Below the pieces are notes generated by a model that was given only the letters and a program-made list of their open reading frames with translations, made no database searches and had not been told where the DNA came from. Below, in pieces: positions 1 through 9,614 of a stretch of 64,000 nt of DNA. The stretch lies in assembly GCA_003279775.1 (NCBI GenBank), contig QCGW01000002.1:42289-106288 (forward strand), in the 5' to 3' direction. The DNA comes from Pelagibacteraceae bacterium AG-390-A23 (GTDB lineage: Bacteria > Pseudomonadota > Alphaproteobacteria > Pelagibacterales > Pelagibacteraceae). Numbering within the stretch: position 1 is the stretch's first letter; the number at the start of each line of letters is the position of its first letter. The translations under genes were made by a program, and so were the position numbers.

Positions 1-350
1 ATTCCATATTTTTTAAAATAAGTAAAATCCGCATGACCTGGCCTGAACTTATCTTTAATATTACTATAATCTTTGGATCTCATATCTTTATTGTAGATTA
101 TAAGTGAAATGGGTGTTCCTGTAGTTTTTCCCTCAAATACTCCTGACAATATTTGAACTTTGTCATCCTCTTTTCGCTGAGTTGTAAATTTAGATTGTCC
201 TGGTTTTCTTTTGTCTAATTCTATTTGAATATCTCGCTCTTTAAGATTTATGTTTGGAGGACAACCATCAACAATACAACCAATTGCAGGTCCATGAGAC
301 TCTCCCCAAGTAGTGAAACGAAATAGCTTTCCAAAAGTATTAAATGACAT
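1..350 (-). CDS. aroC: Chorismate synthase, N-terminal part (cut by window start)
   Basis: Reading the minus strand from the ATG at 350 gives an open frame of about 116 codons that runs off the window. It begins [20 protein letters not shown], the usual N terminus of chorismate synthase, and continues with the [10 protein letters not shown] and [16 protein letters not shown] segments that shape the FMN/EPSP pocket in this family. The enzyme makes chorismate from EPSP, the last common step to the aromatic amino acids and folate. It is divergent from pdxH with only 33 bases between start codons, so the two promoters must overlap. Only the first third is visible; nothing looks broken. Confidence 0.95.
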   Translation of the reverse strand, partial: MSFNTFGKLFRFTTWGESHGPAIGCIVDGCPPNINLKERDIQIELDKRKPGQSKFTTQRKEDDKVQILSGVFEGKTTGTPISLIIYNKDMRSKDYSNIKDKFRPGHADFTYFKKYG

Positions 351-383
351 TATTTATATTATATAGATTATTTTGTTTAAATT

Positions 384-1010
384 ATGAATCAAAAAAACTC
401 TTTAGGTCTTAATAGTTGCTTTCTTGATATAGATGATCCAATTCATTTATTTCATGAATGGATGGAGGAAGCAAAGAAAACTGAGCCAAATGATCCAAAC
501 GCTGTTGCTTTGGCCACATCAGATAAAAACAACATTCCTTCAGTTAGAATGGTTTTACTTAAAGATTTCAACAAAGATGGATTTGTATTTTATACAAATT
601 TAAATAGTCAAAAGGGAAATGAATTAAAAGACAATCGTCATGCTGCGATGTGTTTCCATTGGAAAAGCCTCCTAAGACAAATAAGAATTAGTGGAAAGGT
701 ATCATTAGTTTCTGATCAGGTAGCAGATGAATATTATTCATCTAGAGCGTATGAAAGTCGAATAGGAGCGTGGGCTTCTAAGCAAAGTGAAGAATTAAAT
801 TCGCGAGAACAATTGTTAAAATCTATACAAGATTACAAAAAAAAATATAGCAACAAATCAGATGTACCAAGACCAAGTCACTGGTCTGGATGGATTTTAT
901 CTCCAGATAGTATTGAATTTTGGCTAGATGGTGAGAACAGAATCCATGAGAGATTAAAATATAATAAAGTTAACTCCGGGAAGTGGATAAAGTCTTTATT
1001 AAGTCCTTAA
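384..1010 (+). CDS. pdxH: Pyridoxamine 5'-phosphate oxidase
   Basis: FMN-dependent oxidase that turns pyridoxine or pyridoxamine phosphate into pyridoxal phosphate. The 208-residue length fits the family. Visible signatures are the FMN-binding RMVLLKDF segment near residue 55, GFVFYTNLNSQKG around 66-78, and the C-terminal block with FWLDGENRIHERLKY and a closing W-x-x-x-L-x-P. The ATG at 384 follows a short AT-rich leader shared with divergent aroC. The stop codon overlaps the stop of the convergent polyprenyl synthase gene within the palindrome TTAA. The assignment is firm; the gene is ordinary for a PLP-using heterotroph. Confidence 0.96.
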   Translation: MNQKNSLGLNSCFLDIDDPIHLFHEWMEEAKKTEPNDPNAVALATSDKNNIPSVRMVLLKDFNKDGFVFYTNLNSQKGNELKDNRHAAMCFHWKSLLRQIRISGKVSLVSDQVADEYYSSRAYESRIGAWASKQSEELNSREQLLKSIQDYKKKYSNKSDVPRPSHWSGWILSPDSIEFWLDGENRIHERLKYNKVNSGKWIKSLLSP

Positions 1011-2020
1011 AAGTTTCTTGATAAACTAAATGATGTTAATCTTTTAAGAATATTTTTTTCTTCAGAGTCTTTAAATACACTTAAAGAATTTGAGGCTAAA
1101 TTTATATAGTGCTGTGCTTTTTGATAGCATTCATGAATTATTTTATATTTATTTATAAGAGCAATGATTTCATTAAAGTCATCTTTTGTTCTTAACTCTT
1201 TTTTAAACATATTTGATAAAATTTTTTTTTCATCATTTCCTAATTTTTGAAAAAGTAAAATTATTGGTAAGGTAATTTTTCCTTCAAAAAAATCTTGACC
1301 AATTTTTTTACCAAATAGTTTGAGCTCAGCATTATAGTCTAGTGTGTCGTCTGCTATTTGAAAAGTTAATCCCAAGTTTCTTCCATAAAATTCTAAAGCA
1401 TCTTTTTCTTTATTTTCTGCATCAGATAAAATTGCACCAACTTTAGTTGCTGCTGCAAATAACTCAGCAGTTTTAGCTGAGATTATTTTTAAATATGTTT
1501 CTTCCAGCATATCAACTTCACCTTTGTGTTGAAGTTGTAGAACTTCTCCTTGAGCAATTTTAGATGAAGTGGACGATAATAATTTTAAAACTTCTAGGTT
1601 TCCGTCTTCTACCATCATTTCAAAACATCTACTTAACAGATAATCTCCTATTAAAACTGACGAATGATTATCCCAAACTTTGTTTAAAGTTTCTTTACCT
1701 CTTCTAACAGTGCCTTCATCAATTACATCATCATGCATCAACGTTGCGCTGTGAATTAATTCAACACACGCAGCTAAATTTATATCCCTAGAGCCTTTAG
1801 AGTAACCGCATAATTTCGCACTACCCAATGTTAGTAAAGCTCTTAGTCTTTTTCCTCCAGTTTCTATGTGATAATCTGTCATTTTTTGAACCAGCTGTAC
1901 GTCACTAGATAATTTTGATTTTATTTTTTCTTCGGTTAAAACTAGTTTTTCTTCAACCGAGTCTTTAAGCTGAAAATATGAATCATTTATCTGCTTTTTA
2001 AGCTGTACAACTGTTCCCAT
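1007..2020 (-). CDS. ispB: Polyprenyl diphosphate synthase (octaprenyl/decaprenyl type)
   Basis: Trans-prenyltransferase of the IspB/GGPPS class that builds the long isoprenoid side chain of ubiquinone. The two aspartate-rich motifs that hold the magnesium-diphosphate are clear: DDVID at residues 97-101 (inside LMHDDVIDEGTVRRG) and DDTLD at 224-228. The GGKRLR block near 55-60 is the substrate diphosphate site. Length of 337 residues is normal for the long-chain enzymes. Chain length cannot be read from sequence with certainty, so the symbol is by family and usual alphaproteobacterial role. It is convergent with pdxH (stops overlap) and divergent from the S49 peptidase gene. Confidence 0.88.
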   Translation of the reverse strand: MGTVVQLKKQINDSYFQLKDSVEEKLVLTEEKIKSKLSSDVQLVQKMTDYHIETGGKRLRALLTLGSAKLCGYSKGSRDINLAACVELIHSATLMHDDVIDEGTVRRGKETLNKVWDNHSSVLIGDYLLSRCFEMMVEDGNLEVLKLLSSTSSKIAQGEVLQLQHKGEVDMLEETYLKIISAKTAELFAAATKVGAILSDAENKEKDALEFYGRNLGLTFQIADDTLDYNAELKLFGKKIGQDFFEGKITLPIILLFQKLGNDEKKILSNMFKKELRTKDDFNEIIALINKYKIIHECYQKAQHYINLASNSLSVFKDSEEKNILKRLTSFSLSRNF

Positions 2021-2066
2021 AGAATTTTTAAATTAGTATAATTTGTTCATATATATTACTTATCAA

Positions 2067-2094
2067 TTGACGCACCAGTTTCTTCAATTATAAG
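2067..2094 (+). promoter_or_regulatory. Candidate sigma-70-type promoter for the S49 peptidase / glyQS operon
   Basis: TTGACG at 2067-2072 and TATAAG at 2089-2094 are separated by 16 bases, in the 114-base divergent gap. The predicted start would lie about 35 bases ahead of the peptidase ATG at 2135. This is pattern matching in AT-rich DNA, so only moderate weight is due. Confidence 0.45.
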
Positions 2095-2134
2095 TAGTCT
2101 TTATATTCAATAAATAATTCTATAAGACTTACCT

Positions 2135-2941
2135 ATGTTCTCTTTTTTTAAAAAGAAAAAAATTGTTGCTCACTTAAAATTAAGTGGAGTTATTGGTAAT
2201 GCAGGAAAATTTAAACAAGGTATTGATTTTGCAGGTCAAGAAGAACTAATTAAAAAGGCTTTTTCTCTGAAAAAAGCGGTATGTGTTGCTATATCAATCA
2301 ATTCTCCAGGAGGATCACCAGTCCAATCTCATTTAATCTACAGTTTTATTAGACAACAAGCAAAAAAACACAAAAAAAAAGTTATTGTATTCGCTGAAGA
2401 CGTAGCAGCTTCTGGAGGCTATTTGATTTCTTGTGCTGGGGACGAAATTTATGCAAATTCAAGTTCAATAATTGGATCTATAGGAGTGATATATTCTTCT
2501 TTTGGATTTACAGAGTTGATAAAAAAAATTGGGGTTGAAAGAAGAGTTCATACTGCTGGCAAAAACAAAAGCACACTTGATCCATTTTTAGAAGAAAAAA
2601 ACGAGGATATTGAAAGATTAAAAAATATTCAATTAGATCTTCATAAAGACTTTATAGATGTTGTTGAAAAAAGTAGAGGATCAAAGTTAAACAAATCTGA
2701 TGTAGAACTTTTTTCAGGTGAGTTTTGGTCAGGTAGTAAAGCAAAAAATTTAGGATTGATTGACGGAATAGGTAACGCACATGAAATATTAAAAGATAAA
2801 TTTGGTGAGGATGTAATTATTAAAAAATTTGAAAAATCAAAAGGATGGTTAAGTCAAAAACTTTCTACATCCAGCAATCAAGTAGATCAAATAGCAAGTA
2901 TTTTAGATGAAAGATCAATTTGGCAAAGATATGGTTTCTAA
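2135..2941 (+). CDS. S49 family signal peptide peptidase (SohB/short SppA type)
   Basis: Serine-lysine peptidase of the SppA/SohB family, thought to degrade cleaved signal peptides at the membrane. The nucleophile region reads [14 protein letters not shown] with the likely catalytic Ser93. The general-base lysine is probably Lys145 in [12 protein letters not shown], aligning with the SohB TAG-x-YK motif. Earlier, INSPGGSP near 55-62 is the oxyanion/substrate strand. At 268 residues it is one catalytic unit rather than the double-length SppA. No long signal anchor is seen; the N terminus is only a basic MFSFFKKKK stretch. It is first in an operon with glyQ, which starts 11 bases before its stop. 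Confidence 0.88.
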   Translation: MFSFFKKKKIVAHLKLSGVIGNAGKFKQGIDFAGQEELIKKAFSLKKAVCVAISINSPGGSPVQSHLIYSFIRQQAKKHKKKVIVFAEDVAASGGYLISCAGDEIYANSSSIIGSIGVIYSSFGFTELIKKIGVERRVHTAGKNKSTLDPFLEEKNEDIERLKNIQLDLHKDFIDVVEKSRGSKLNKSDVELFSGEFWSGSKAKNLGLIDGIGNAHEILKDKFGEDVIIKKFEKSKGWLSQKLSTSSNQVDQIASILDERSIWQRYGF

Positions 2942-3812
2942 AGCAAAAAAAGAAAAAAAAAAAATTCAAACATTCCAAGATACAATTTTAAATCTTCAGA
3001 AATTTTGGAGTAAAAAGGGATGTATTATTCTTCAGCCTTACGATATGGAGGTTGGTGCAGGAACTTTTCATCCAGCTACCACACTAAGATCACTTGGAAA
3101 TAAACCATGGAAAGCGGCTTATGTACAACCATCAAGAAGACCCACAGATGGAAGATATGGAGATAATCCAAACAGGTTACAACACTATTATCAATTTCAA
3201 GTTTTAATCAAACCTTCCCCTGAAAATATAAAAAAACTTTATCTAAATAGTTTATCTACTATAGGAATAGATCATAATGATCATGATATAAGGTTTGTTG
3301 AAGATGATTGGGAAAGTCCTACATTAGGTGCCGCAGGATTGGGATGGGAAGTATGGTGTGATGGAATGGAAATTACTCAATTCACCTATTTTCAACAAAT
3401 GGCTGGATTTGATTGTAAACCCGTATCAGTTGAAATTACCTATGGATTAGAAAGAATTTGTATGTTCACTCAAAAAGAAAAAAATGTTTATGATTTATTG
3501 TGGAATGATGAAGGTGTAAAATATCACGAAGTATTTCATCAAGCCGAAAAAGAATTTTCAGCATATAATTTTGAACACGCGAATGTAGAAACACTTTTAA
3601 AAATGTTTGAAATGCACGAGTCTGAGGCAAAAGATTTGGTAGAAAAAAAAATTTCATTACCAGCATATGATCAATGTTTAAAAGCCAGTCATGTATTTAA
3701 TATTTTAGATGCAAGAGGTGCAATCAGTGTTGCACAAAGAGCAGGTTATATTGCTAGAATAAGAGATATTACAAAATCTGCAGCAGGAGTTTGGTTAGAT
3801 AGTCAAAAATAA
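2931..3812 (+). CDS. glyQ: Glycyl-tRNA synthetase alpha subunit
   Basis: Catalytic class II subunit of the bacterial alpha2-beta2 glycyl-tRNA synthetase. The family core is plain: [22 protein letters not shown], then [38 protein letters not shown] and the [14 protein letters not shown] motif. I place the start at the ATG at 2931 ([11 protein letters not shown]) instead of the in-frame ATG at 2907, because the shorter version overlaps the upstream gene by only 11 bases and still leaves about ten lysine-rich residues before the domain. The stop overlaps the glyS start as TAATG, so the subunits are translationally coupled. Confidence 0.96.
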   Translation: MVSKAKKEKKKIQTFQDTILNLQKFWSKKGCIILQPYDMEVGAGTFHPATTLRSLGNKPWKAAYVQPSRRPTDGRYGDNPNRLQHYYQFQVLIKPSPENIKKLYLNSLSTIGIDHNDHDIRFVEDDWESPTLGAAGLGWEVWCDGMEITQFTYFQQMAGFDCKPVSVEITYGLERICMFTQKEKNVYDLLWNDEGVKYHEVFHQAEKEFSAYNFEHANVETLLKMFEMHESEAKDLVEKKISLPAYDQCLKASHVFNILDARGAISVAQRAGYIARIRDITKSAAGVWLDSQK

Positions 3813-5878
3813 TGTCAGAGTTTTTTTTAGAATTATTTAGTGAAGAAATACCCTCAAATCTTCAACAAAATTTAAGAGAAGATCTACTTAAAAGTTTTAA
3901 TGATTTTTTTTTAGAAAAATCAATTTTATTTAAAAAAAATTCATCATACTCAACACCAAACAGACTAGTGGTATTGTTTGAAGGAGTTCAAAAAAATGTT
4001 GTACTAAAATCTGAGGAGATTAAAGGTCCAAATATCAAGTCACCAGAGGTAGCACTAGAGGGGTTTGTTAGGTCAAATAAAATCGTTAAAAAGGATCTCT
4101 TCCAAAAGAAAACTGACAAAGGAGAATTTTATTTTTTCAAGACAAAATCAAAAAAATTGCACACACATGAATTGCTAGAGGAATTTATCCCAATATTATT
4201 AAGTAAAATTCAATGGAAAAAATCAATGTATTGGGGAACCTTTGACCTAAATTGGGGGAGACCGTTAAAATCAATTCTAGCTGTATTTGATAAAAAAAAA
4301 TTAAATTTTAATTTTCATCACTTAACATCTTCTAACTCAACTTTTATTGATAAAGAATTTGAGGAAAATAAAAAGTCATTCTTAGAATTTAAAAATTATA
4401 AAAGTTTTTTTAAAAAAATCGATATTATCGTTGATCACAACGAAAGAAAAAAGTTAATAGAAAAAAAATTCAACAATATATTAAAAAATAAAAATATTAA
4501 GATTCAACATAATCCTAGATTACTTAATGAGGTTGTAGATTTAACAGATCAACCAAATATTCTTCTTTGTGAATTTGATAAGAAATTTTTAAATATTCCA
4601 AAAGAAATATTAATTATTACCATGCAATACCATCAAAAATATTTTCCTATATTTGATAATAAAGATAATATTACCAATGAGTTTTTAGTGGTTGCAAACA
4701 AAAAAGATAAAAAGGGATTAATTAAATTAGGAAATGAAAGAGTGGTTGAAGCAAGATTAAATGATGCAGAATTTTTTTGGAAAAAAGATAAATCTCAAAA
4801 TATGGTTAAAAAAGTTACTGATTTAAAATCAATGAATTATTTTAAAGGATTAGGAAGTTATTTTGATAAAGCCCAAAGAATGAGAAAATTAGGTGGAATG
4901 ATATCAGATGAACTTTTAATCAGTAAAGAAAAAGTAGAATTATCAGCATCAATTTGTAAAGTTGATTTATTATCAGAACTAGTGGGTGAATTCCCAGAAC
5001 TACAAGGTGTGATGGGAGGTTATTTTGCTAACGCACAAGGTTTTGACAAAGATTTGGCTTTGGCCATAAGTGAGCAATATTTACCTACTGGTTCAGGTTC
5101 AAGAGTTCCAAAAAAACCATTTAGCATAGCCCTTTCTTTGGCTGATAAGATAGATACTTTAGTTGGTTTTTTTGGTTTAAATCAAAAACCAACAAGTTCG
5201 AAAGATCCGTATGCTCTAAGAAGATTAGCATTGGGGGTAATAAGAATAATAGTTGAAAATAAAAAAGATTTTAAAATAAAAGATTTAATTAATTATTCTT
5301 TAAGTCTGTATTTAGATCAAGGTTTTGAAATTGATAAACAATCCCTACAAAATGAATTATCAGATTTTTTAATGGATAGATTAAAATATCACATGAAGGA
5401 AGAAAATATTAGAAATGATATAATTCAAGCATCAACTAGTTCTTTTAACTTAGATCAATCTGTTATTATTTTTAATAAAGCTAAACATTTAAATAAAATT
5501 ATTAACAAATCAGATGGTTTAGATATTATTGCAAGCTATAAAAGAGCATCAAACATTTTAGACGGTGAATTAAAAAATGATAAAATAGAATTATCAAATA
5601 CAACTGACCCTGGTATTTTTAAAACTGAGTTAGAAAAAAACCTATTTAAAAAAATTAGTGAATTAAGGAAATATTTTTCAAGCATTAATAAAGATGAAAA
5701 TTATGTTCAAACATTGGACAATTTAGCTAGTGTTAAAAGAGAGGTTTTTGACTTTTTTGACAATGTAATTGTGAATGAAGATGATCCGGTTATAAAAAAG
5801 AATAGGCTGGAACTAATTCAAATGATGTGTAAAACGTTCAACAATTATGTTAATTTTTCTCTAATCGACTCCCATTAA
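3812..5878 (+). CDS. glyS: Glycyl-tRNA synthetase beta subunit
   Basis: Beta subunit that binds tRNA-Gly in the heterotetrameric glycyl-tRNA synthetase. It starts [14 protein letters not shown], the normal N terminus, and later shows EIKGPNIKSPEVALEGF, the DLLSELVGEFPELQGVMGGYFA core and the SSKDPYALRR motif. The 688-residue length is full. The ATG shares its A with the glyQ stop, and its own stop shares a base with the ppdK start, so three genes are chained by one-base overlaps. The second half is very rich in lysine and asparagine, as expected from the low GC content. Confidence 0.96.
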   Translation: MSEFFLELFSEEIPSNLQQNLREDLLKSFNDFFLEKSILFKKNSSYSTPNRLVVLFEGVQKNVVLKSEEIKGPNIKSPEVALEGFVRSNKIVKKDLFQKKTDKGEFYFFKTKSKKLHTHELLEEFIPILLSKIQWKKSMYWGTFDLNWGRPLKSILAVFDKKKLNFNFHHLTSSNSTFIDKEFEENKKSFLEFKNYKSFFKKIDIIVDHNERKKLIEKKFNNILKNKNIKIQHNPRLLNEVVDLTDQPNILLCEFDKKFLNIPKEILIITMQYHQKYFPIFDNKDNITNEFLVVANKKDKKGLIKLGNERVVEARLNDAEFFWKKDKSQNMVKKVTDLKSMNYFKGLGSYFDKAQRMRKLGGMISDELLISKEKVELSASICKVDLLSELVGEFPELQGVMGGYFANAQGFDKDLALAISEQYLPTGSGSRVPKKPFSIALSLADKIDTLVGFFGLNQKPTSSKDPYALRRLALGVIRIIVENKKDFKIKDLINYSLSLYLDQGFEIDKQSLQNELSDFLMDRLKYHMKEENIRNDIIQASTSSFNLDQSVIIFNKAKHLNKIINKSDGLDIIASYKRASNILDGELKNDKIELSNTTDPGIFKTELEKNLFKKISELRKYFSSINKDENYVQTLDNLASVKREVFDFFDNVIVNEDDPVIKKNRLELIQMMCKTFNNYVNFSLIDSH

Positions 5879-8538
5879 TGAAAAAACTTATATTAAACTT
5901 TAATTCTAAGGATAGTAAAAAAATTAAAAATCCTAAAACCTTTTTAGGTGGAAAAGGTGCTAACCTTTCTGAAATGGGAAGAATGGGTCTTCCAGTGCCT
6001 CCTGGTTTTACAATATCTACAAAAGTTTGTGAAATTTTTTATAAGGATAAAAAAAAATTAAATAAAAATTTAATTTCTCAAATTAAAAAAGAATTAAAAT
6101 TAATCGAAAAAGATGTTTCTAAGAAATTTGGGGACTTAAAAAATCCACTTTTGTTATCTGTGCGGTCTGGCGCAAGAGTATCAATGCCAGGTATGATGGA
6201 TACTATTCTAAATCTGGGTCTGAACGACAAAACAGTTAAAGCTTTAGCAATTAAAACTTCAAATGGAAGATTTGCTAAAGACAGTTATAGAAGATTCATT
6301 CAAATGTACGGTAATGTGGTAATGGGTGTAGAAGGTTATCATTTTGAGGAATTAATTGAAAATTATAAACTTACTAAGGGTGTTTTGTTAGACACAGATT
6401 TAGATGAGAGTGATTGGGATGGATTAATTGAAGATTTTAAAAGAACAGTAAGAGAAAAGGCAAAAAAAAATTTTCCTCAAGATGTTTATGAACAATTGCT
6501 AGGAGCAATAAGTGCAGTATTTTTATCTTGGGAAAGTAACAGAGCAAAAGTTTATAGAAAATTAAATCAAATCCCAGCCGAGTGGGGAACTGCCGTAAAT
6601 GTTCAATCAATGGTTTTCGGAAATATGGGTGATGATTGTGCAACGGGAGTTGTATTTACAAGAAATCCATCAGATGGATCAAATGAAATGTATGGTGAGT
6701 ATTTAATTAATGCGCAAGGCGAAGATGTTGTAGCTGGCACAAGGACTCCTCAATACATAACAAAAAAAGCTAGGAGAGAAGCTAAAGTAAAAGAATTATC
6801 AATGGAAGAATCTATGCCTAAAGTTTTTAAAGAACTTCAAAAAATTTTGAAAAGATTAGAGATTCATTACAAAGATATGCAAGACGTAGAGTTTACAGTT
6901 GAGAATAGTAAACTATGGATGCTTCAAACAAGATCAGGAAAAAGAACAGCAAAATCAGCAGTCAAAATTGCAGTTGATATGGTTAAAGAAAAATTAATTT
7001 CTAAAAAGGAAGCCGTATTAAGAATTGACCCAAACTCTTTAGATACACTTTTGCATCCTACTTTGGATGAAAAAAGCTCAATTAATGTTATAGCAAATGG
7101 ATTACCAGCATCACCAGGTGCAGCCAGTGGTAAAGTTGTATTTACATCAGAAGAGGCCGAAAGATTAACCGCAATGATGCAAGATACAATTTTGGTCAGA
7201 GTAGAGACCTCCCCAGAAGATATACAGGGCATGCATGCAGCTAAAGGAATTTTGACTGCTAGAGGAGGAATGACCAGTCATGCGGCTGTTGTTGCAAGAG
7301 GCATGGGTAGACCATGTGTATCAGGATCAAGTGAAATTGATATAAACTATGAAAATAAATCTTTTAAAACTTCTTCAATGGAGATTAAAGAAGGAGACGT
7401 AATAACTATTGATGGATCAACTGGAAGAATTATTGCTGGAAGTGTTTCAACTGTGAAGCCAGAAATATCTGGTGATTTTTCAAAGTTAATGTCTTGGGCA
7501 GATAGCTTCAGAAAATTAAAAGTAAGAACAAATTCTGAGACCCCAAAAGATACAAAAACAGCAAAAGATTTTGGTGCAGAGGGTATTGGATTATGCAGAA
7601 CTGAACATATGTTTTTTGATGAAGAACGAATTTTATCTGTAAGAGAAATGATATTATCTAAAACAAAAGAAGACAGAGCAATAGCTTTAAAAAAACTTTT
7701 ACCACATCAAAGAAAAGATTTTATAGATATTTTTAAAATCATGAGTGGATTACCAGTCACAGTTAGATTGTTGGACCCACCATTACATGAATTTTTACCA
7801 CGCACAGAAAAAGAAATTAATGAGGTTGCTAGTATAGTTAATCTCCCAGTTAAAGAGGTTGAGTCAAGAATTGAAGAGCTCCATGAGCAAAATCCTATGT
7901 TAGGTCATAGGGGATGTCGTCTAGGAATATCTTTTCCTGAAATTTATGAAATGCAATGCAAAGCAATATTCGAGGCTTTGGCTTACCTCAAAAAAAATAA
8001 AATTAAATCTGCATTTCCTGAAATAATGATACCTTTAGTATCTACAGAGGCTGAAATTAAAATAATGAAAGAATTAGTAATTAGAACTGCTAGTCAAGTT
8101 CAACAAGAAAATAAATTGAAAATAGAATTTTTAGTTGGAACGATGATTGAATTACCAAGAGCGGCAATAAAAGCAAAGGAGATTGCTAAGCATGCAGAAT
8201 TCTTTAGTTTTGGAACAAATGATTTAACCCAAACTACTTTTGGAATTAGTAGGGATGATAGTGGTAAATTTCTAAATGATTATTTAGAAAACAAAATTTT
8301 TTCTGTTGATCCTTTCGTTTCAATAGATGAAGGAGTTTCAGATTTGGTTGAAATAGCAGTAGAAAATGGAAGAAAACAAAATAAAAATCTTAAATTAGGT
8401 ATTTGTGGAGAGCATGGAGGAGATCCACATAGTATATCTTTTTGTTCTAAAGCAGGATTGAATTATGTTTCTTGTTCACCTTATAGAGTTCCTGTTGCAA
8501 GGTTGGCTGCTGCTCAAGCTGAAATTAAAAAAAATTAA
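5878..8538 (+). CDS. ppdK: Pyruvate, phosphate dikinase
   Basis: Converts pyruvate, ATP and phosphate to PEP, AMP and diphosphate in either direction. Full length at 886 residues. Order of parts: an N-terminal ATP-binding domain starting GGKGANLSEMGRMGLPVPPG; the phosphohistidine swivel domain with GGMTSHAAVVARGMG, where His468 is the phosphocarrier; and a PEP/pyruvate TIM barrel ending in GICGEHGGDP with the catalytic Cys843. It is the last gene of the glyQS chain. Its stop lies 15 bases before the outermost copy of the tmRNA-derived repeat, so it marks the left edge of the accessory array. Confidence 0.96.
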   Translation: MKKLILNFNSKDSKKIKNPKTFLGGKGANLSEMGRMGLPVPPGFTISTKVCEIFYKDKKKLNKNLISQIKKELKLIEKDVSKKFGDLKNPLLLSVRSGARVSMPGMMDTILNLGLNDKTVKALAIKTSNGRFAKDSYRRFIQMYGNVVMGVEGYHFEELIENYKLTKGVLLDTDLDESDWDGLIEDFKRTVREKAKKNFPQDVYEQLLGAISAVFLSWESNRAKVYRKLNQIPAEWGTAVNVQSMVFGNMGDDCATGVVFTRNPSDGSNEMYGEYLINAQGEDVVAGTRTPQYITKKARREAKVKELSMEESMPKVFKELQKILKRLEIHYKDMQDVEFTVENSKLWMLQTRSGKRTAKSAVKIAVDMVKEKLISKKEAVLRIDPNSLDTLLHPTLDEKSSINVIANGLPASPGAASGKVVFTSEEAERLTAMMQDTILVRVETSPEDIQGMHAAKGILTARGGMTSHAAVVARGMGRPCVSGSSEIDINYENKSFKTSSMEIKEGDVITIDGSTGRIIAGSVSTVKPEISGDFSKLMSWADSFRKLKVRTNSETPKDTKTAKDFGAEGIGLCRTEHMFFDEERILSVREMILSKTKEDRAIALKKLLPHQRKDFIDIFKIMSGLPVTVRLLDPPLHEFLPRTEKEINEVASIVNLPVKEVESRIEELHEQNPMLGHRGCRLGISFPEIYEMQCKAIFEALAYLKKNKIKSAFPEIMIPLVSTEAEIKIMKELVIRTASQVQQENKLKIEFLVGTMIELPRAAIKAKEIAKHAEFFSFGTNDLTQTTFGISRDDSGKFLNDYLENKIFSVDPFVSIDEGVSDLVEIAVENGRKQNKNLKLGICGEHGGDPHSISFCSKAGLNYVSCSPYRVPVARLAAAQAEIKKN

Positions 8539-8553
8539 ATTAAATATTAAATT

Positions 8554-8570
8554 GAGGGCGTTCTGTTGCC
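8554..8570 (-). repeat. tmRNA 3'-end repeat, copy A (outermost, degenerate)
   Basis: GGGCGTTCTGTTGCC at 8556-8570 is identical to the last part of the tmRNA gene at 11922-11937 except for one changed base at its edge (GAGGG for AGGGG). It sits in the 39-base gap between the convergent stops of ppdK and the DUF805 gene. Orientation matches the other three copies. With the shortest match and a base change, it is the most diverged copy and may be the old tmRNA end left next to the backbone. Confidence 0.75.
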
Positions 8571-8577
8571 AATAAAT

Positions 8578-8943
8578 TTATTTGTTGAGTTTAATTGGTT
8601 TACCGTGAGAATTATTTTTTTTTGTACCCTCTGTTGCAAACCAAATTATAAGTGGAATTATTCCAATTATTGTAATAGCAATTAATTGCCACCAACCTGA
8701 CTTACCAATATCATGTAGACGTCTTGAACCCGCTGCTATAGACGGAAAAAAACATACTGCGATAGCGATCCAATACATCACCCCATTTCCAGAGGTATCA
8801 CCCATCGAAGCATCCCAGACACTTCCTCCAAATTCAACCATAGTTGCAAAAAGAAAAAACCACCAATACTCTGATCTTGATCCTCTTCCATTAAAGTTAA
8901 AGTAATTTGAAAAACAGTAGGAGATAGATTGGGTGAAATTCAT
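8578..8943 (-). CDS. DUF805 family small membrane protein
   Basis: 121 residues with the DUF805 layout: an N-terminal NFNGRGSRSEYWWFFLF block, then hydrophobic segments at roughly 28-45, 58-75 and 90-108, and the family motif GSRRLHDIGKSGWWQL. DUF805 proteins are inner-membrane proteins of unknown biochemical role, common on islands and near phage genes. This one is the left-most gene of cassette 3. Its stop is 8 bases from repeat copy A, so the cassette edge is tight. The start ATG at 8943 was chosen because it directly precedes the conserved N terminus. Function unknown. Confidence 0.88.
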   Translation of the reverse strand: MNFTQSISYCFSNYFNFNGRGSRSEYWWFFLFATMVEFGGSVWDASMGDTSGNGVMYWIAIAVCFFPSIAAGSRRLHDIGKSGWWQLIAITIIGIIPLIIWFATEGTKKNNSHGKPIKLNK

Positions 8944-9004
8944 ATGTATAATTTAAACTAATTTTTATTAAATTACAACAAACCGGATTTTATAAAGTAT
9001 TTCT

Positions 9005-9030
9005 AGGTGCCCTTAATCATAAGGACACCT
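9005..9030. terminator. Inverted repeat between two cassette genes
   Basis: AGGTG-C-CCTTA / ATCA / TAAGG-A-CACCT forms a ten-pair stem with one internal mismatch, just after the stop of the 79-residue minus-strand gene. There is no strong U run, so it may be a weak terminator or an RNA-stabilising hairpin. Its first eight bases, AGGTGCCC, also occur in the tmRNA end (11938-11945), probably by chance. Confidence 0.45.
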
Positions 9031-9037
9031 AATAAAG

Positions 9038-9277
9038 TTATCTTGAGAAAATACTTTTTATTAATCCTGTAAATAAAGCAAATCCAACATAAACTACCAT
9101 GATTATTAATGGAATCGCAATCCACATTCCAATTGTACTTAACACACAAAAGTCTGCGACTGTAAAGTCAAAAGGAACTGGACAAGAGTTGACATTTATA
9201 ACTCTTGCATGTGCATAGTTACCTACAGTTAAAAAATATAAAAACAAGATCCATTTGTTTATTTTTTTTTTAATCAT
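9038..9277 (-). CDS. Small exported or membrane protein, unknown
   Basis: 79 residues in cassette 3. I do not recognise the family. The N terminus (MIKKKINKWILFLYFLTVGNYAHA) looks like a signal peptide with a basic start, a hydrophobic core and an AHA cleavage-type end. This is followed by a short segment with two cysteines (SCPVPFDFTVADFCVL) and then one long hydrophobic segment at about 50-72 ending in basic residues. The predicted form is a small inner-membrane protein with a periplasmic loop that could be disulfide-bonded. It has its own 93-base divergent gap with the plus-strand 74-residue gene. No start codon competitor. Confidence 0.6.
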   Translation of the reverse strand: MIKKKINKWILFLYFLTVGNYAHARVINVNSCPVPFDFTVADFCVLSTIGMWIAIPLIIMVVYVGFALFTGLIKSIFSR

Positions 9278-9371
9278 GATTTCAATATAAGTTTTATTTT
9301 AATAATTACTTGTCCAAGATAAATTATAAATTTGGACAATACTTTTAAGAAAAAAATATTATATTTCGAGT

Positions 9372-9596
9372 ATGAATAAATATATAGATGCTTACAATAG
9401 TATGGGAAATTCAGGGTTTGAATTAATAGACTTTGTTTTTAAAGTTTGTGTAATAGTTCTAGTTGATTTGGCAAATTTAATAGGAATATCATATGAGGCG
9501 ATAAACATTATTATTTTTGTTTTTTTGCAACCAGCATTAATCTTATTATTTTTTATACTTTGGAGAAAAGAGCGAAGAAAAAATAAAGTAGTTTAA
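9372..9596 (+). CDS. Small membrane protein at cassette 3 end (paralogue of the one at 11014)
   Basis: 74 residues, unrecognised. It has two hydrophobic segments, about 18-38 (DFVFKVCVIVLVDLANLI) and 45-65, then a basic tail WRKERRKNK. The last 28 aligned residues match the 55-residue protein at 11014-11181 in 22 positions, and the DNA is also visibly alike. In both cases the stop codon abuts a copy of the tmRNA-end repeat: here the gene ends one base before copy B. A cationic C-terminal tail after a single strong membrane helix is seen in some toxins, holins and membrane anchors, but nothing here proves such a role. Confidence 0.7.
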   Translation: MNKYIDAYNSMGNSGFELIDFVFKVCVIVLVDLANLIGISYEAINIIIFVFLQPALILLFFILWRKERRKNKVV

Positions 9597-9597
9597 A

Positions 9598-9614
9598 AGG
9601 GGCGTTCTGTTGCC
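9598..9614 (-). repeat. tmRNA 3'-end repeat, copy B
   Basis: AGGGGCGTTCTGTTGCC, 17 bases identical to 11921-11937 at the end of the tmRNA gene; identity stops after GCC (CGGCAT instead of AGGTGC). It separates cassette 3 from cassette 2 and begins one base after the stop of the 74-residue gene. Confidence 0.85.

Noticed and set aside
6924..7232. 102-codon minus-strand frame inside ppdK
   Set aside because: Antisense to an intact, highly conserved enzyme gene.
9005..9030. Inverted repeat as a fifth tmRNA-end copy
   Set aside because: Only AGGTGCCC is shared with the tmRNA end, too short to separate from chance; better explained as a local hairpin.
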